Assembly (NCBI GenBank): GCA_011947345.1
Contig: JAAVTG010000179.1
Span: 1 to 64,000, forward strand
DNA from: Phytophthora quininea
Taxonomy: Eukaryota > Oomycota > Peronosporomycetes > Peronosporales > Peronosporaceae
Length of the DNA: 64,000 bases
Direction: 5' to 3'
The notes beneath the pieces are model-generated. The model ran no database searches. It was not told where the DNA came from and worked only from the letters and a program-made list of their open reading frames with translations. Positions within the stretch are counted from its first letter, which is position 1. Each line of letters opens with the position of its first letter. Positions 44,421 through 55,799 of this stretch are shown here, piece after piece. The position numbers and the translations under genes are program-made.

Positions 44421-46240
44421 CGAGATGTGTAATTCTGCTTGCCTCAAGACACCGGTGGAATTACATCGAAGTGTAATAGACCTGGTGGCAGCGACTTGGG
44501 AGGCGATCGATGGTAAAGGTCATGTTGGGTTTGAGCAAGGAGATCAGGCAGTCTCCATTCGGTAGCGACGAGAGCAAGCAACAGAAGGCGACGACAGAAA
44601 GTGGCCTCCACGAAGTGAAGTACCAACGATGGCGATAGACAGTCATCAGCAGACGACAGCAAGCAGGAAATTGTCAGTGGACATCGGATGTAAGGACTCG
44701 GTGGACGCCGACGGTGGAGACAGCGGTGGACGTCAGACGGAAGCAGCAGTTGGAAGCCAACAGTGAACGACGGTGGTAGTCTCGACATTGGACGCTGAAG
44801 CGGGAACAGTCGACCGACCGTGACCAGCGTTGCGGCAATTGATACTGTCAAGGACTGCAAGGTGACGTGCAGGCAGGAAGGACGGTTGGTGTTGTTGATG
44901 CCAGCGGTGACTGTGCAGAACGGTGCTAGCGTGGACCGAACGAACGGGAGGGGACCGGTGTGTCTTCGAGTCTCCGCACTGCGATGTAAGGGGCCCCCGT
45001 GTTCCAAGTGGCAAGGACAGGCATGCAGGGAGTTCGATTCGCGAGGTGCCAAGGGGTGCAAGGTTGAGAGCAGGCAGGACAGTTGTTGTCGAGAAAGGAT
45101 AATAAATAGGTGGTAGTGTCGGCCAGGGTACGCACCGGCACAGGACACCCAGTTGGTTCTCTATCGGCCAGTAGTTGTTAAAGGTGTTGGAGTTAGTTGC
45201 GAAATTTAAACCCATAGAACGAACAACTACGGAAATGCACAGGCTCATCGAACTCGTGATATTATCGCCGTACATCACGGATCACGACGTCGAAGTATTT
45301 CAAGCATGAAGATCTAGACAACATTTGTAAATCCACTTTCGTAACTTCGTCCATATAATATCACACACTAAGCTACACAAAACTTGTCAGTTCGTTAGCC
45401 CCGACTGACGCTAGTAGCCCACTCCTCCTACGTGGACGAAAGTTGGAAAAAATCAACCACGACGACCCTTACGTAGCGGAGTTGGCGGCGCCAAGACGAG
45501 AAGGGCGTTAAACCCACGAAACATTTACCGATTTCGCGCTAGTTGATGACAGCGTAATGTCGAGTAAGTTGTAGGCTGTAAGTATGCGAGTGGCAAGTTG
45601 TCGAGGGGCAGTTTCGTTGCCAAGTTGCCGTGGTGTTTCCGAGCGTGTACGACGCAGGGTTTTATTTGCGGAGTCCGTAAATATAGAATGAATAGATGGA
45701 GTGGATGCTGCTTGCTGTAGACGGGCCATGCAGTGGCGTTGCCGAAGGTCAAAGCCAAGTCGCAGAAGTGTAAAAGAGACGACCTAAACACCAAATTGAC
45801 ACCAGTGAATTAAAAACGTTGCTGCCGTCTGTCTACAGATCCCATTGCACTCATTTTGTGCTTCTATTTGTTGGTCTGCAGTATTACAGATTTCGGTGGA
45901 ATTACATCAAACGTGGATTTATAGATTTGCCTTTATACACTTGCGCAACAAATGGAATGCTACCACCTAAAGGTGGAGGGCGCCTCGCGAGCCTCTGTTA
46001 TAGACTCCGTAGCGAAATGATAACTCGTGGCGAGCTGGACACGAAAGCTAACCGGTAAATTAAGCTGGCGCCTTGAGCATGATCTGATCTCGATTTGTCA
46101 CCCTCTAGTGCTGAGAGATCTCGCAGGCGAAGGGGCTCGGCAGAGCTGTCGAGCGTGCTACTGTTTAGCCCCGCAAAATGATCCTGAAACACTCCTCTAT
46201 CTACTCCACCAGGCCTCCTCGTGACGTTCTGAGTGCCAAC
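44421..46240. other. No confident gene
   Basis: A 234-codon minus frame (44444-45148) is R/P/L/H-rich and looks like the open complement of a purine-rich strand (repeated gtggac, gacggtgg, gcag words) rather than a protein. The plus strand there resembles an LTR or leader region (aataaatag near 45102). From 45150 to 46240 only short frames. Confidence 0.3.
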
Positions 46241-46601
46241 ATGGCGAGGGGAAGAAGACCAGGATGCGATGACTGTGAGTGCCTATAAGTTTTCCATCAA
46301 AAGTCGAGAAGGAGAGCCTCGAGGGACGGAGCGTACACGAGAACTTGTCGACCAATACATTGGGACTCCAACAACCACCATTTCGCGCGTGTGGAGAGCC
46401 TACAACGCGATTGAGAAGGCCAAAGTGTCGAGGTTGGTGCTCTGGGCTTGCCAATTCAAACTATTAGTACCTCCCGTAATTTATAAGGTCTATTTTGCAG
46501 GTCCAAGGGTGAAGAGGGCAAAAGTAGAATCGAACCGAAGCAGTGGAAAGATGCATATAGATAAGTGCAAAGGGAAGAGAACGAGTACGTCCGCGCGCTA
46601 G
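46241..46601 (+). mobile_element. Transposase N-terminal fragment (helix-turn-helix-like)
   Basis: The ATG at 46241 opens MARGRRPGCDD; after a frame change RTRELVDQYIGTPTTTISRV and WRAYNAIEKAKVSR follow, resembling the N-terminal helix-turn-helix of DDE transposases. It ends against the copia element that begins at 46677. Assignment is by pattern only. Confidence 0.25.
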
Positions 46602-46676
46602 AGGATGAAGCCATCGAGTGTGCGGATGCTGGAGAAGGAGAGATCGCCAGCGATAGTCAAGATGAGGACCTATAAC

Positions 46677-46921
46677 AGTGAAGTGACACAGCTCACACGT
46701 CACATGCCCTAAAGTAGCAGAAGTATCACAATGACTCTGTAAAAACTTCTCGTATTTACTCTTAATCTGGCTGATCTAAATGACTGGCTGTCGCTCTACA
46801 GGGCAACAGCCAGCTTCCTAAACTCTCATCAATACACTTTTCTACTTGCCTTCATCAGCCTATTTGTCTACAGCTCCCCAGTCTTCCCGGTCCTGCACCA
46901 AGCGCCACTGATGACACGACA
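46677..46921 (+). repeat. 5' LTR of the copia element
   Basis: 245 bp, ends ...ACGACA. The first base is A where the right LTR has T. It is followed at 46922 by GGTTATGAGCTCC, a candidate primer-binding site. Confidence 0.85.
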
Positions 46922-46925
46922 GGTT

Positions 46926-49900
46926 ATGAGCTCCACGTTGGGCAGAGCCAACGACTTTCCAAGGCTGAACGTGTCCAACTTCCCTGTGTGGAACGCCCGC
47001 ATCCGAGCTGCTCTCGACGGCCGTGGCCTCCTCGGCTTCATCGACCAAGAAGACTACGACGGCGACTCCGAGCCTTCACCTGACTCCTCGGACGACGAAG
47101 CCCTCGACGCAAGCCCGCCCAAGGTCCCCGGCCGTCCTCGCCCACGCCGTCTGAAGAACCGCTCTCCGACACGGGCACTCTGCCTCCGGGCAGTGAGGAG
47201 GATGCCAACTCGCTCGATGCCGCCCAGCCCAAGGCTCCTGCTTCGTCGCCGAAAGCTGCCTACGGACGGCAAGGTGGCCCCACCGAAGGCCCAGGCCAAG
47301 CCCCTCCCATCAAGTCCTTCGCTGACACGAAGCGGGACAAGGAAAGACGCCGAGCCATGCTCCACGCACAGGCCAAAAGTCTCGGGCTAAGCACGGAGCG
47401 GCCAAGAAGCGTGCTGCTCGCAAGCCGAGCTCGCACCAAAGACGCCGTATGGAGCGCAAAACTAGATCGTTCGTGATCGATACGATTGATGACGCCCACG
47501 TGCCCCTCGTCAAGGGATGTACGTCCGCGTTCGCCATCTACCAGAAGCTGCGTGACCGCTACGAAGGTTCCACTGCTCACGGTGACCCCTACTACATCAA
47601 TCACTATCTGATGACGATCAAGTACGAGGAGGGAACCGACCTCATGGGCTTCATCCTCGAGTTCGAGCGTGCGCTCAAGGGTGCGGCTGAGGCGACTGGT
47701 ATCGTGATGACTGACGAGCAAAAGTCCCTCTACCATGCCATGCCCAGCTCCTGGAAACCGGACCTTGCCATCTGGAAGGGTAGCAAGAAGTTCATCCCGT
47801 ACACCGACCTCAAGACCAACATTGAACGCAACGTGCTGGACGACTACGCCAAGCGCAAGTACGTTATTGCAAAGGGGAGTCCTGAGTCCACCCTGACCGG
47901 TAGCGAAACTGCGCTGAAAGCGATTCCGACCCCTGTGGCACCGCGACAAGGATCGACTTGTCAACCAGTCACCTGCTCCTACTGTCAGCGTACCAATCAC
48001 GTCATCCGCGACTGTCGTGTGCTGCAGAAACTTCTACGAACGGGAACGGTGAAGGACGGCACGGTTCTACCTGCCAGCTTTTCCATCATTGAACGCAAAA
48101 CGCGTGACGACGTCAAAAACTTCCCGGCGAAGCACCCTCGTCAGAATCGCCAAGATGACCGCCAACGCCCAGGACCATCTCGCCCGGACAATGGCTACAA
48201 GGCCCCTGACATTTATGACCGCTTCGGCAACTCCGTGTGTTTCACGACCTTCAGCGCCAGCTCAACTCGCGTGGCCGCGAAGCCGGTCTGATTGCCTTCA
48301 CTACGATGGTGGCTCCAGCGATCGGTCTCTCTGCGACCACCACTCCACCTCTTGACCCCATCTGGACTGTGGACTCTGGTTGTACGCGTCACGCTGACTA
48401 TCAAGAATCGTGGTTCACAGAGATCCGCCCCTACGCCGGCTTCATCATGGTTGGTGGTAAGCAGCAGCTGCCTATCCGCGGGATTGGCGATGTGGTCCTC
48501 CACGTGTCCGACACCAGTGGTGTGCAACGTGAACTTGAGCTTCACAATGTGCTCTACATCCCTGAGATGCAGTTCAACCTACTGTCTATTGCTCAGCTAC
48601 TGAAGATCGGTATTCGCGTCGTGTTCAATTCGCTACGCAAGTGCACGTTCTTCGTGGGAAAAGGTTTCCAGATGCATGTCCATCTGTCTCCTGACATGGA
48701 TCTATTCCAAGTCAAGGCTCAAGCGCCACCACCGATGCCATCCAAGGCACTCATGGCTGCGCCCACTGCGGACGACAATCCCGCTCAGGCCCTAGTGGCC
48801 CAACCAGGTATGGACCCTACTGTTTTGCTATGGCACAAAAGACTTGGTCACCCTAACTTTCGCCTCTTGCAGACAATGTCTAAAGACTAAGCAGCTCCAG
48901 AGCTGGCGTTCTCTCAGGCATCTGGCATCCAGAAGTACTTCTGTCCATCATGCATTTTTGCTAAAGCATATCGTGCTCCATTTAATAGCCATGTCGAGCG
49001 TGCCAAGGCACCTCTTGAAAAGGTTCATTCTGATATCAATGGTCCTCTACCTTATCCCAGTCTTAGCGGGGCTCACTACTTTATCACTTTCATTGACGAC
49101 TACTCTCGATTCATGCACCTCTATGTCGTGCACAACAAGTCTGATCTCTATGAGTGCTATGAAAGGTTTCGCAAGGCAGCCAAAACCGCTTCAATACTGA
49201 AGTCGGTACACTAGAGGCTCAGCTGGATCAATATGACCCCGAGATTTCTCGGCTTCAGAGCGGCAACGGTAAAGAGTACGAAAAGCTTGGCAGACTTATC
49301 TTCGATAAGTATGGCACCCATGGTCAGTTCACCAACGCCTATACACCACAGCAGAATGGAGTTGCAGAACGCCGGATGCGCACTATTCTTGAGCGCGTCC
49401 GGGCTCTACTCATTGACGGCAATCTACCACGTCAATTGTGGGGAGTGCTGCCAGTATGTCACTCACCTGATAAATGTGACGCCTAGCAGCGTGTTGCCAC
49501 CCGGGGTCAGACCTTACGAACTCTGGCATGGCCGAAAGCCCTCCCTGCAATATGAAAAGTGTTTGGCTGTGCAGCTTTTGCACTAACACCAGAAGCGCAT
49601 CGCAACAAACTTGAGTCTCGTGCCGAACTCTGCATGTTTCTCGGCTTGCCCCAAAACAAAAAGGCTACCGACTCCTCAGTACAACGGAGAACAGAATTAT
49701 TTACAGCCGCGATGTCACTTTCAAAGAAAACACGTTTCCTACCCTGACATTCCTTGAGCTTGCCACTCCTGACCCTCTTAACAGTTCCCTACCTGTTCAA
49801 CAAGAACTCCTACCACCTCTTAGTGTCTTACTCAAACGCAACCAAGCCTCTTTAGTGGCCACGTCCGAAGATACCGTTCTTCCTACACAAAAGCGCTCCA

Positions 49901-51604
49901 AAATGGAGTACCCATCTACGTACTCAAAAGCTTTACTACTCAACGAGCCTATCGATCTAGAGGAGGAACAGGTTACTCATGACACGGTCATCACACTCTT
50001 AGCAGCTCGCTACGACCCCGAACCAAACACCTACAAAGCAGCCATGCGTTCTCATCACGCATCTGACTGGCATGCTGCGGCTCTCTCCGAGTATCACTCG
50101 CTCATGGAGAACCGCACATGGTCTCTGGTCCCTCGCCCTCGCAACCGTAAGGTACTGCAGTGTCGATGGGTTTTCGTTCGTAAGCGCGATGAAACTGGGA
50201 GCGTCGTTCGTTTTAAAGCACGCTTAGTCATCAAAGGATTCCAGCAGAAACACGGGGTAGACTACACAGAGATCTTCTCTCCGGTTGTGCGCATGGAAGT
50301 CCTACGACTACTGCTTACCCTAGCGACTATCCTCGATTACGAGATTGAGCAGATGGACGTCAAGACTGCCTTTTCAACGGCAACCTGGAGGTCAAGATCT
50401 TCATGGAGCAGCCCGAAGGTTTTCAATCCAAAGACCACCTGGACCTTGTCTGCAAACTTGGTGAGAGCCTCTACGGCCTCAAGCAGGCTCCCAGAGTCTG
50501 GTATTACACCTTCGCTACCTACCTTGAAGAGCTCGGTTTCAGTCGCCTAGTCAAGGATCGTTGCGTGTTTTATAAAATGATTTTCAACGCACGTTGTTAC
50601 ATCTCGGTTTGCGTTGATGACCTATTGATCATCTCGCCGTCCAAGCAACTTATCGCTACGGTCAAATCGGCCTTGCACTCTAAGTTCCACATGACCGATT
50701 TTGGGGAGTATCCTACCTACTTGGCCGGACCATTGAGAGGAACAGAGCTACTCGCTCTATCTTTATCCACCAGACTAGCTACGCTACTAAGGTTCTGAAC
50801 CGGTTCTCAATGCTAGACTGCCACCCCAAAAGCGTGCCTATCGCTCAGAAACTGAGTGCCACTGATTGCCCTGACAACGAAGCCGACAAGGCTGAAATGG
50901 CTGCCAAACCGTACCGTGAAGCTGTTGAAAGTTTCATGTACCTTATGACAGGCACTAGACCCGATCTCGCCTACTTCATTCGAGAGGTGAGTCAGTACCT
51001 AGCCAACCCAGGCAAGCCTCACTGGCGAGCGGTCAGACACGGACTACACTACCTTAGCGGTACACGCAATTATGGCATTACTCTAGGAGGAGCCGAAAAC
51101 TTAGAGCTTCTACAGTCAGATGAATACTTCATGGCCTTTACAGACTCGGACTACGCCCAGTGCACTGACACTCGCAGATGCATTAGTGGATACATCACCA
51201 TGTTCTGCAATAGTCCCATCAGTTGGGTGTCGCGTAGACATCATACAGTCGTTCTCTCAACGACTGAAGCAGAGTACATTGCCCTTTGCTACTGCATGCA
51301 AGAGCGGATCTACATCAAACTGCTGCTAAGAGAAATTGGCTATGAAAGCACGAAACCAACACTAATCCTAGAAGATAACCAAAGTTGCATCAAAATATGC
51401 AACAACCCTGAGTTGCATGGACGCAGTAACCACATCGACATCAAATACTTCTTTGTTCAGGAAAAAGTATCTCGAAAGGAGTTCACCATCATGTACTGCA
51501 ATACAAGTGAAATGTGCGCTTACATCTTCACTAAAGCACTAGCCAAACCATTATTTCAGAAGATGAGAGAGATACTGAGAGTTACCAAACATAAGACTCA
51601 ATAA
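46926..51604 (+). CDS. Copia gag-pol polyprotein (broken)
   Basis: Gag starts at the ATG at 46926 (MSSTLGRANDFPRLNVSNFP). It has the knuckle CSYCQRTNHVIRDC (about 47971). Protease: IWTVDSGCTRHADY. Integrase: WHKRLGHPNFRLL and CPSCIFAKAYRAPF (H-H-C-C), VHSDINGPLP (Asp), QSGNGKEYEKLG (second Asp replaced by Gly) and NGVAERRMRTI (Glu). Reverse transcriptase: RWVFVRKRDETGSVVRFKAR and SVCVDDLLIISPS. RNase H: FTDSDYAQCTDTRRCISGYI and STTEAEYIALCYCM, DIKYFFVQEKV, ending at 51604. One in-frame TAA lies at 48888-48890. Slips at CCC 47114-47116, AAAA 47375-47378, near 48227 and AAAA 49183-49186, and others in the reverse transcriptase. Confidence 0.9.
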
Positions 51605-51683
51605 GACAACAAATTGCTAGAAAAGAGTTTATTGTCCAAAGATTAAAACCCGCTGAAATCCTCTTTAGACATCGCGGAGATAC

Positions 51684-52698
51684 TTAAGGTCGTGGACCAA
51701 ACACGCGGAACGGTCGCACAAACGAGTAGTAATAGATCCATGTGTGGTTTTCCACTGGACCCTCGTGATCGTTGCCCATGGCATCCGTGTCAATGACAGA
51801 GCGCGTCTCACCGTTGTCCGCAACCCGCAACACCCCACAATGGCCAATGAAGTTCTTGTTGTACGCGCCAACCAAATACAAACCATTCTCCAGCTTCAGC
51901 TCCAGAAGGACACGGTAACCACGACGACCGCCCTGGATATGGTTCTTCTTCAACTAATTCAAGATCAAATCACAATGCGCAGCAACCAGTTTTGGCAGCA
52001 GCCCTGAAAACTGCTTCCAGGTACACCCACGCGTCAAATCAACTCCACGCTTTGCATTGTCCGCGATGTACTTCTGGACAACAGCATCTGGGATCAAGTT
52101 TGGTCGCCCAATAGCACGAGCAGCTATGTCCAAAGCACGAAACATGCACGCATAGTCGTCTCCAGCTGCAATCAGTGCCTTGCCAAACTCGTCATCCGTC
52201 TTGCAGAACTCACGAAAATGCTGCATCTCGCTCGCCTTAAATCGAATCGCCAAGCGCACTTCCTGAGCGTGGGTCTCGGCCATGCGATCCATGGGCTCCC
52301 ATTTTCGGTAGCGACGCGCACCCGGGGTTGGACGCCAATCCCACAGTACATTCACGTGATACTCTCCAGAGTTCTCGCTGAGGCGAACGTCATCAATCTG
52401 CCAAACCTCCCAGAGCAACTCCGGATTCGGGTCCCAAGTCGGCTGCTGGACGAAAGCATCCTCGTCGTCCGAGTCGCTACTGTAGGGATCAAGCTCCACG
52501 CCAGTCTCCATCACTTGGAAAGTCATCACTATCGAAATCGTCGTCCACATAGTCGTCACTGCACGACGACGAGTCGCTCTCGTCCTCGGCAGAAGACAGG
52601 ACGTCATCTTCTTCCATCGAAGGCACCGACATGGCACGATTTTCCGTTGCAAGAGGCTGCACCAAAGTGCGTTGCTGAGCGACATCTGCTGGCGACAT
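51684..52698 (-). CDS. Antisense ORF inside copia: chromodomain-like plus OTU-like cysteine peptidase
   Basis: Located between the pol stop and the 3' LTR, opposite to gag-pol. The ATG at 52698 opens MSPADVAQQRTLVQPLATEN; an acidic Ser/Asp stretch follows (52610-52450). Next is EVWQIDDVRLSENSGEYHVN followed by VLWDWRP and RRYRKWEPMDRM (about 52410-52280), with the Y-x-V-x-W...W-E-P spacing of a chromodomain. Then GDDYACMFRALDIAARAIGR (about 52165), where D-x-x-C-x-x-R-A-L resembles the OTU peptidase active-site helix, and later LVGAYNKNFIGHCGVLRV (about 51850) with a His in the position expected for the dyad. There is one extra C near 52520 and an in-frame TAG at 51954-51956. The domain calls are by pattern; the family is not proven. 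Transcription would oppose gag-pol. Confidence 0.65.
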
Positions 52699-52901
52699 CG
52701 AACTGTCCAGATCTCTTCTAAAAGCTACTAGAAAAATGTCGAATCTTAATCTAAACTCGAGTTGTCGTGCATATACTTAAAAGTAAAAAGGCACGAACGG
52801 CTACCTCGATTTAAATTCTAGAAACGATAAAGTTTGATACTGGCGAGATATATAACTGACTATCCCTCACGGACATGTGTCAGGTTTTCACAGTAGGGGA
52901 G

Positions 52902-53146
52902 TGTGAAGTGACACAGCTCACACGTCACATGCCCTAAAGTAGCAGAAGTATCACAATGACTCTGTAAAAACTTCTCGTATTTACTCTTAATCTGGCTGAT
53001 CTAAATGACTGGCTGTCGCTCTACAGGGCAACAGCCAGCTTCCTAAACTCTCATCAATACACTTTTCTACTTGCCTTCATCAGCCTATTTGTCTACAGCT
53101 CCCCAGTCTTCCCGGTCCTGCACCAAGCGCCACTGATGACACGACA
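52902..53146 (+). repeat. 3' LTR of the copia element
   Basis: 245 bp, TGTGAAGTGACAC...ACGACA, followed by the target duplication ATAAC. It matches the 5' LTR throughout except the first base. Confidence 0.9.
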
Positions 53147-53460
53147 ATAACATTTAATACAAGAGCAGCTCCTCAGATTTGGCGTGATGCAATCATCATT
53201 TTGCTGTTTGGTCGAGCTGACGTCTGGTAATCCTAAATTTGCTCTAAACACCAGATGATTTGGTATTGGTTCTCCTTCTGGCCAATGAAAGCCTCACGTT
53301 TTGACTGATGATTGGTTAGTCCTAATGGAGCCCTTTCCCCAAACTTTTGGCTGGCCGAGAAAGTTTTTGGAGCGGCTGTAGCTCAAAAATGACACAGAAT
53401 TGGCCAAATCTGACCTCAAAATCGGAATCTACGCACGCGAATTACCCTTATACCTAACTA

Positions 53461-53487
53461 CAGACAACGACGGTGAAACTCGACCCC
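53461..53487 (+). repeat. Left TIR of the pogo-type element
   Basis: 27 bp, exact reverse complement of 55095-55121, preceded by TA. Confidence 0.9.
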
Positions 53488-55094
53488 ACCCCGACGTGGA
53501 CTTGCTATATAGTTAGAGAAAGGACAAATGACATGGAAACTCGACCCCGAAAGACCCGAAAACAAAACTCAATTTCTATTGGTCAATATTGAAGCTATTG
53601 CTGAATCTTGTATATTGCCCTACACTAAAGCGATCGGCTCCTTCGGAATTGCCTTTTCGAACCTGCGGACAACGCACTAACTTGATATGTCTTCCCGCGC
53701 ACGAATTGTACGCAGCACTGCCTCACGGCGTTTTTCTTGGCAGTCCGAGTAGCAGCAACATTATCGCGTAGCTACTCTGCGACGAGTTTCTTTTTCAGCG
53801 GACCCATGACCCCAACATCGAGGGGTTGGCACACGGACGTGCTGTTAGGAGGAACTGGGCACACAATGGTAGACGTCTCATCTGCCACGATATCTTAACC
53901 TTCTTTCGATACGTGGGATTCAAAATTATCCAAAAGAAGTACGGAGGGAGCGTCGATTTCGTACTTCAATAGACTCTTTACGAATGTTTGCCAGACCGTA
54001 GCGTCCATCCAGCCATTCTCCTGGACTGTGTACACATGTCCTACAGGATATGTTGGAAGCTCATCGGTCTCCACGGCACCACCTGGCATTCCTCGCAATA
54101 TGAAGAGAATAGGTAGCTTTTTTCCAGTAAAAAGATTAGCTCAGAAAATGTTAAAAACTAATAGAAAAACTTACCGTCCGCTCTGATTGTAAGCACAGCA
54201 GTAAGTCTACCCGAGTTTTTCTGGACGTGCTTCACCTTGACGGAGCCTTTACGTCCCTTAATGGCCCAGATTTTGTGTGTGTGGGGGGCGTGTCGAAATA
54301 GATTGCGGTCTCGTCAACATTAAAAATTGCAGAGTCAGGGTAGGCTGCATGTTCCTCCCAAAATTCGGTAGCAAATTTTAGATGCGTCTCTATCAGATCA
54401 CCTTCATCCTTCTTAGTGTGGCTAGGCTTTTGAACCGAAAAGCCATGTCTACGTCGGAAACAATTCCTTAGAATTAGTTTACAATAAAATATAAAAACTT
54501 ACTGTGCTGCAAAGCGCTGGCACAAGCGCATAAGAGCGCTTACTCCGCTCTCTGGAGTTGACTTCGTCGCCAGATAAGCACTCAGCCATGCTCCATGCTC
54601 CAGCTTAATATACTCTATCATGCTGGCTGTACACAAGTACTAGAAAAAAACATCAATAATAATATAAACAATAAAATTCGTTGATCTCACCTCTTCTTCG
54701 CGACGCACGTCCTTCATGAAAGTGACTAAGTCATGTCCGAAGGTGATCTTGCTTTTCGCACCCTGGCCTTTCGTAGATCTACTCGTCTGGGCCCCTTTAA
54801 ACTCAAACAGAACACTGCTCTTTTTCCTCCAACCCTTTAGTGTGCTCAAGGGTATTTTGAGTGCTCTAGCCGCGGGTTTGCAGCCCTGCACTGCAGCTTG
54901 CTCGACAGCTTCACGTCGCTCCTTAATAGTGTATTGCTTCTGGCAGCGTTTAGCTTTCATTTCAGCAGCAAAACTGAAAATGGCGCGAAACCGGCAAGAC
55001 ACGCTGGCCGGTAACTGGAGATTCTATCTGATTGGTAAAAAAGCGGTTTGTATGTTTTTGTACACTTGACTTGAAAATAAAATTCCGCTGTATG

Positions 55095-55121
55095 GGGGTC
55101 GAGTTTCACCGTCGTTGTCTG
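55095..55121 (-). repeat. Right TIR of the pogo-type element
   Basis: 27 bp, exact reverse complement of 53461-53487, followed by TA. Confidence 0.9.
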
Positions 55122-55123
55122 TA

Positions 55124-55799
55124 TCGTATATGGAACGTCACAATCTTCTTGGCGAAAAACGCCTTAGAGTTACGGTATCAACTATTCTTGCCAGTACATT
55201 AGCTACACCCAAGCGGCACACTCGGACGATTCGCCACAGCCTGACTGCTAAATAGGGTGGATCTTTAACCTAAGAATGACTATTAGCAGTTATTAACATA
55301 TTGTCGTATTAACACCTTTAATAACATCTAAATATTCCTATGAAATACTAAAATCGAAAGGATGCGCAAAGAAAAGGCTGTGTGCTATGGCTGGTATTGA
55401 AATTTTGGATTCCTATGCTGTCTCCGTGGGTGGCGATGGTATTTGCCGTGAGTGCGCCGCTGTTGGCGTCCGCTGGGCCCGCCATCATCACTTCAAGCAT
55501 CATATGCATGCTGTTGAGAATTCTGGTGGTCCTGACATGGTCTACGGGCTGCTGCCAAATTGAGCTAGACGGCAAGTCAGAACCACGACGCTCAAGAGCT
55601 TCATTGACAAGGGCTTCAATGCCACGCTGACCCAGACCCTCATCGAACGGTTCATGTTGGAGGAAGTACAGTGGTGTGTTGCTGGAATACACGACGTTCG
55701 GTGCAGTCAACGATTACAAGCTGTTTGTGGGCGATGCGCGCAAGAATAAGGTGGTGGTGATACATTGGCTGAATTTTACGCAGCTTTCGTGCAGATTCG
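55124..55799. other. No confident gene
   Basis: A 120-codon minus frame at 55348-55710 (MTAPNVVYSSNTPLYFLQHE...) has no recognised domain. The plus strand has MAGIEILDSYAVSV near 55387 and TLKSFIDKGFNATL near 55590, which may belong to the decayed enzyme gene downstream, but I cannot prove it. Confidence 0.25.

Larger units (their letters stand above)
46677..53146 (+). mobile_element. Complete Ty1/copia retrotransposon, TSD ATAAC
   Basis: A 6.47-kb element bounded by two 245-bp LTRs and flanked by ATAAC (46672-46676 and 53147-53151). Between the LTRs are gag-pol in the copia order (gag with zinc knuckle, protease, integrase, reverse transcriptase, RNase H; plus strand) and, between RNase H and the 3' LTR, about 1.3 kb containing a long ORF on the opposite strand. 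The two LTRs look identical except for the first bases (AG left, TG right), pointing to a recent insertion. Frame breaks in gag-pol fall mostly at homopolymers, but one stop and one catalytic change are substitutions. Confidence 0.9.
53461..55121 (-). mobile_element. Complete pogo/Tc1-like DNA transposon with TIRs and TA target site
   Basis: A 1661-bp element with 27-bp perfect terminal inverted repeats (53461-53487 and 55095-55121; CAGACAACGACGGTGAAACT...) and TA on both sides (53459-53460, 55122-55123). The minus strand encodes a transposase: an N-terminal psq-like helix-turn-helix (KQYTIKERREAVEQAAVQGC; ARALKIPLSTLKGWRKKSS) from 54960, and a DDE-domain segment (WMDATVWQTFVKSLLKYEID; PSVLLLDNFESHVS) near 54050. 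The parts between (54640-54100) are open only in pieces, either introns (GTAAGT-like joints near 54480 and 54170) or decay. The subterminal word GAAACTCGACCCC recurs at 53538-53550. Confidence 0.85.

Noticed and set aside
44444..45148. 234-codon minus-strand frame as a protein gene
   Set aside because: R/P/L/H-rich composition mirrors a purine-rich opposite strand; no domain, no homology pattern, no conserved neighbour.
44453..45908. 15-mer CGGTGGAATTACATC repeated at 44453 and 45894, considered as a direct repeat flanking an insertion
   Set aside because: In 64 kb one or two repeated 15-mers are expected by chance, and flanking bases do not extend the match.
47260..48000. 246-codon minus-strand frame inside the copia gag
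   Set aside because: Shadow of the gag coding frame, whose zinc knuckle and conserved helices are clear on the plus strand.
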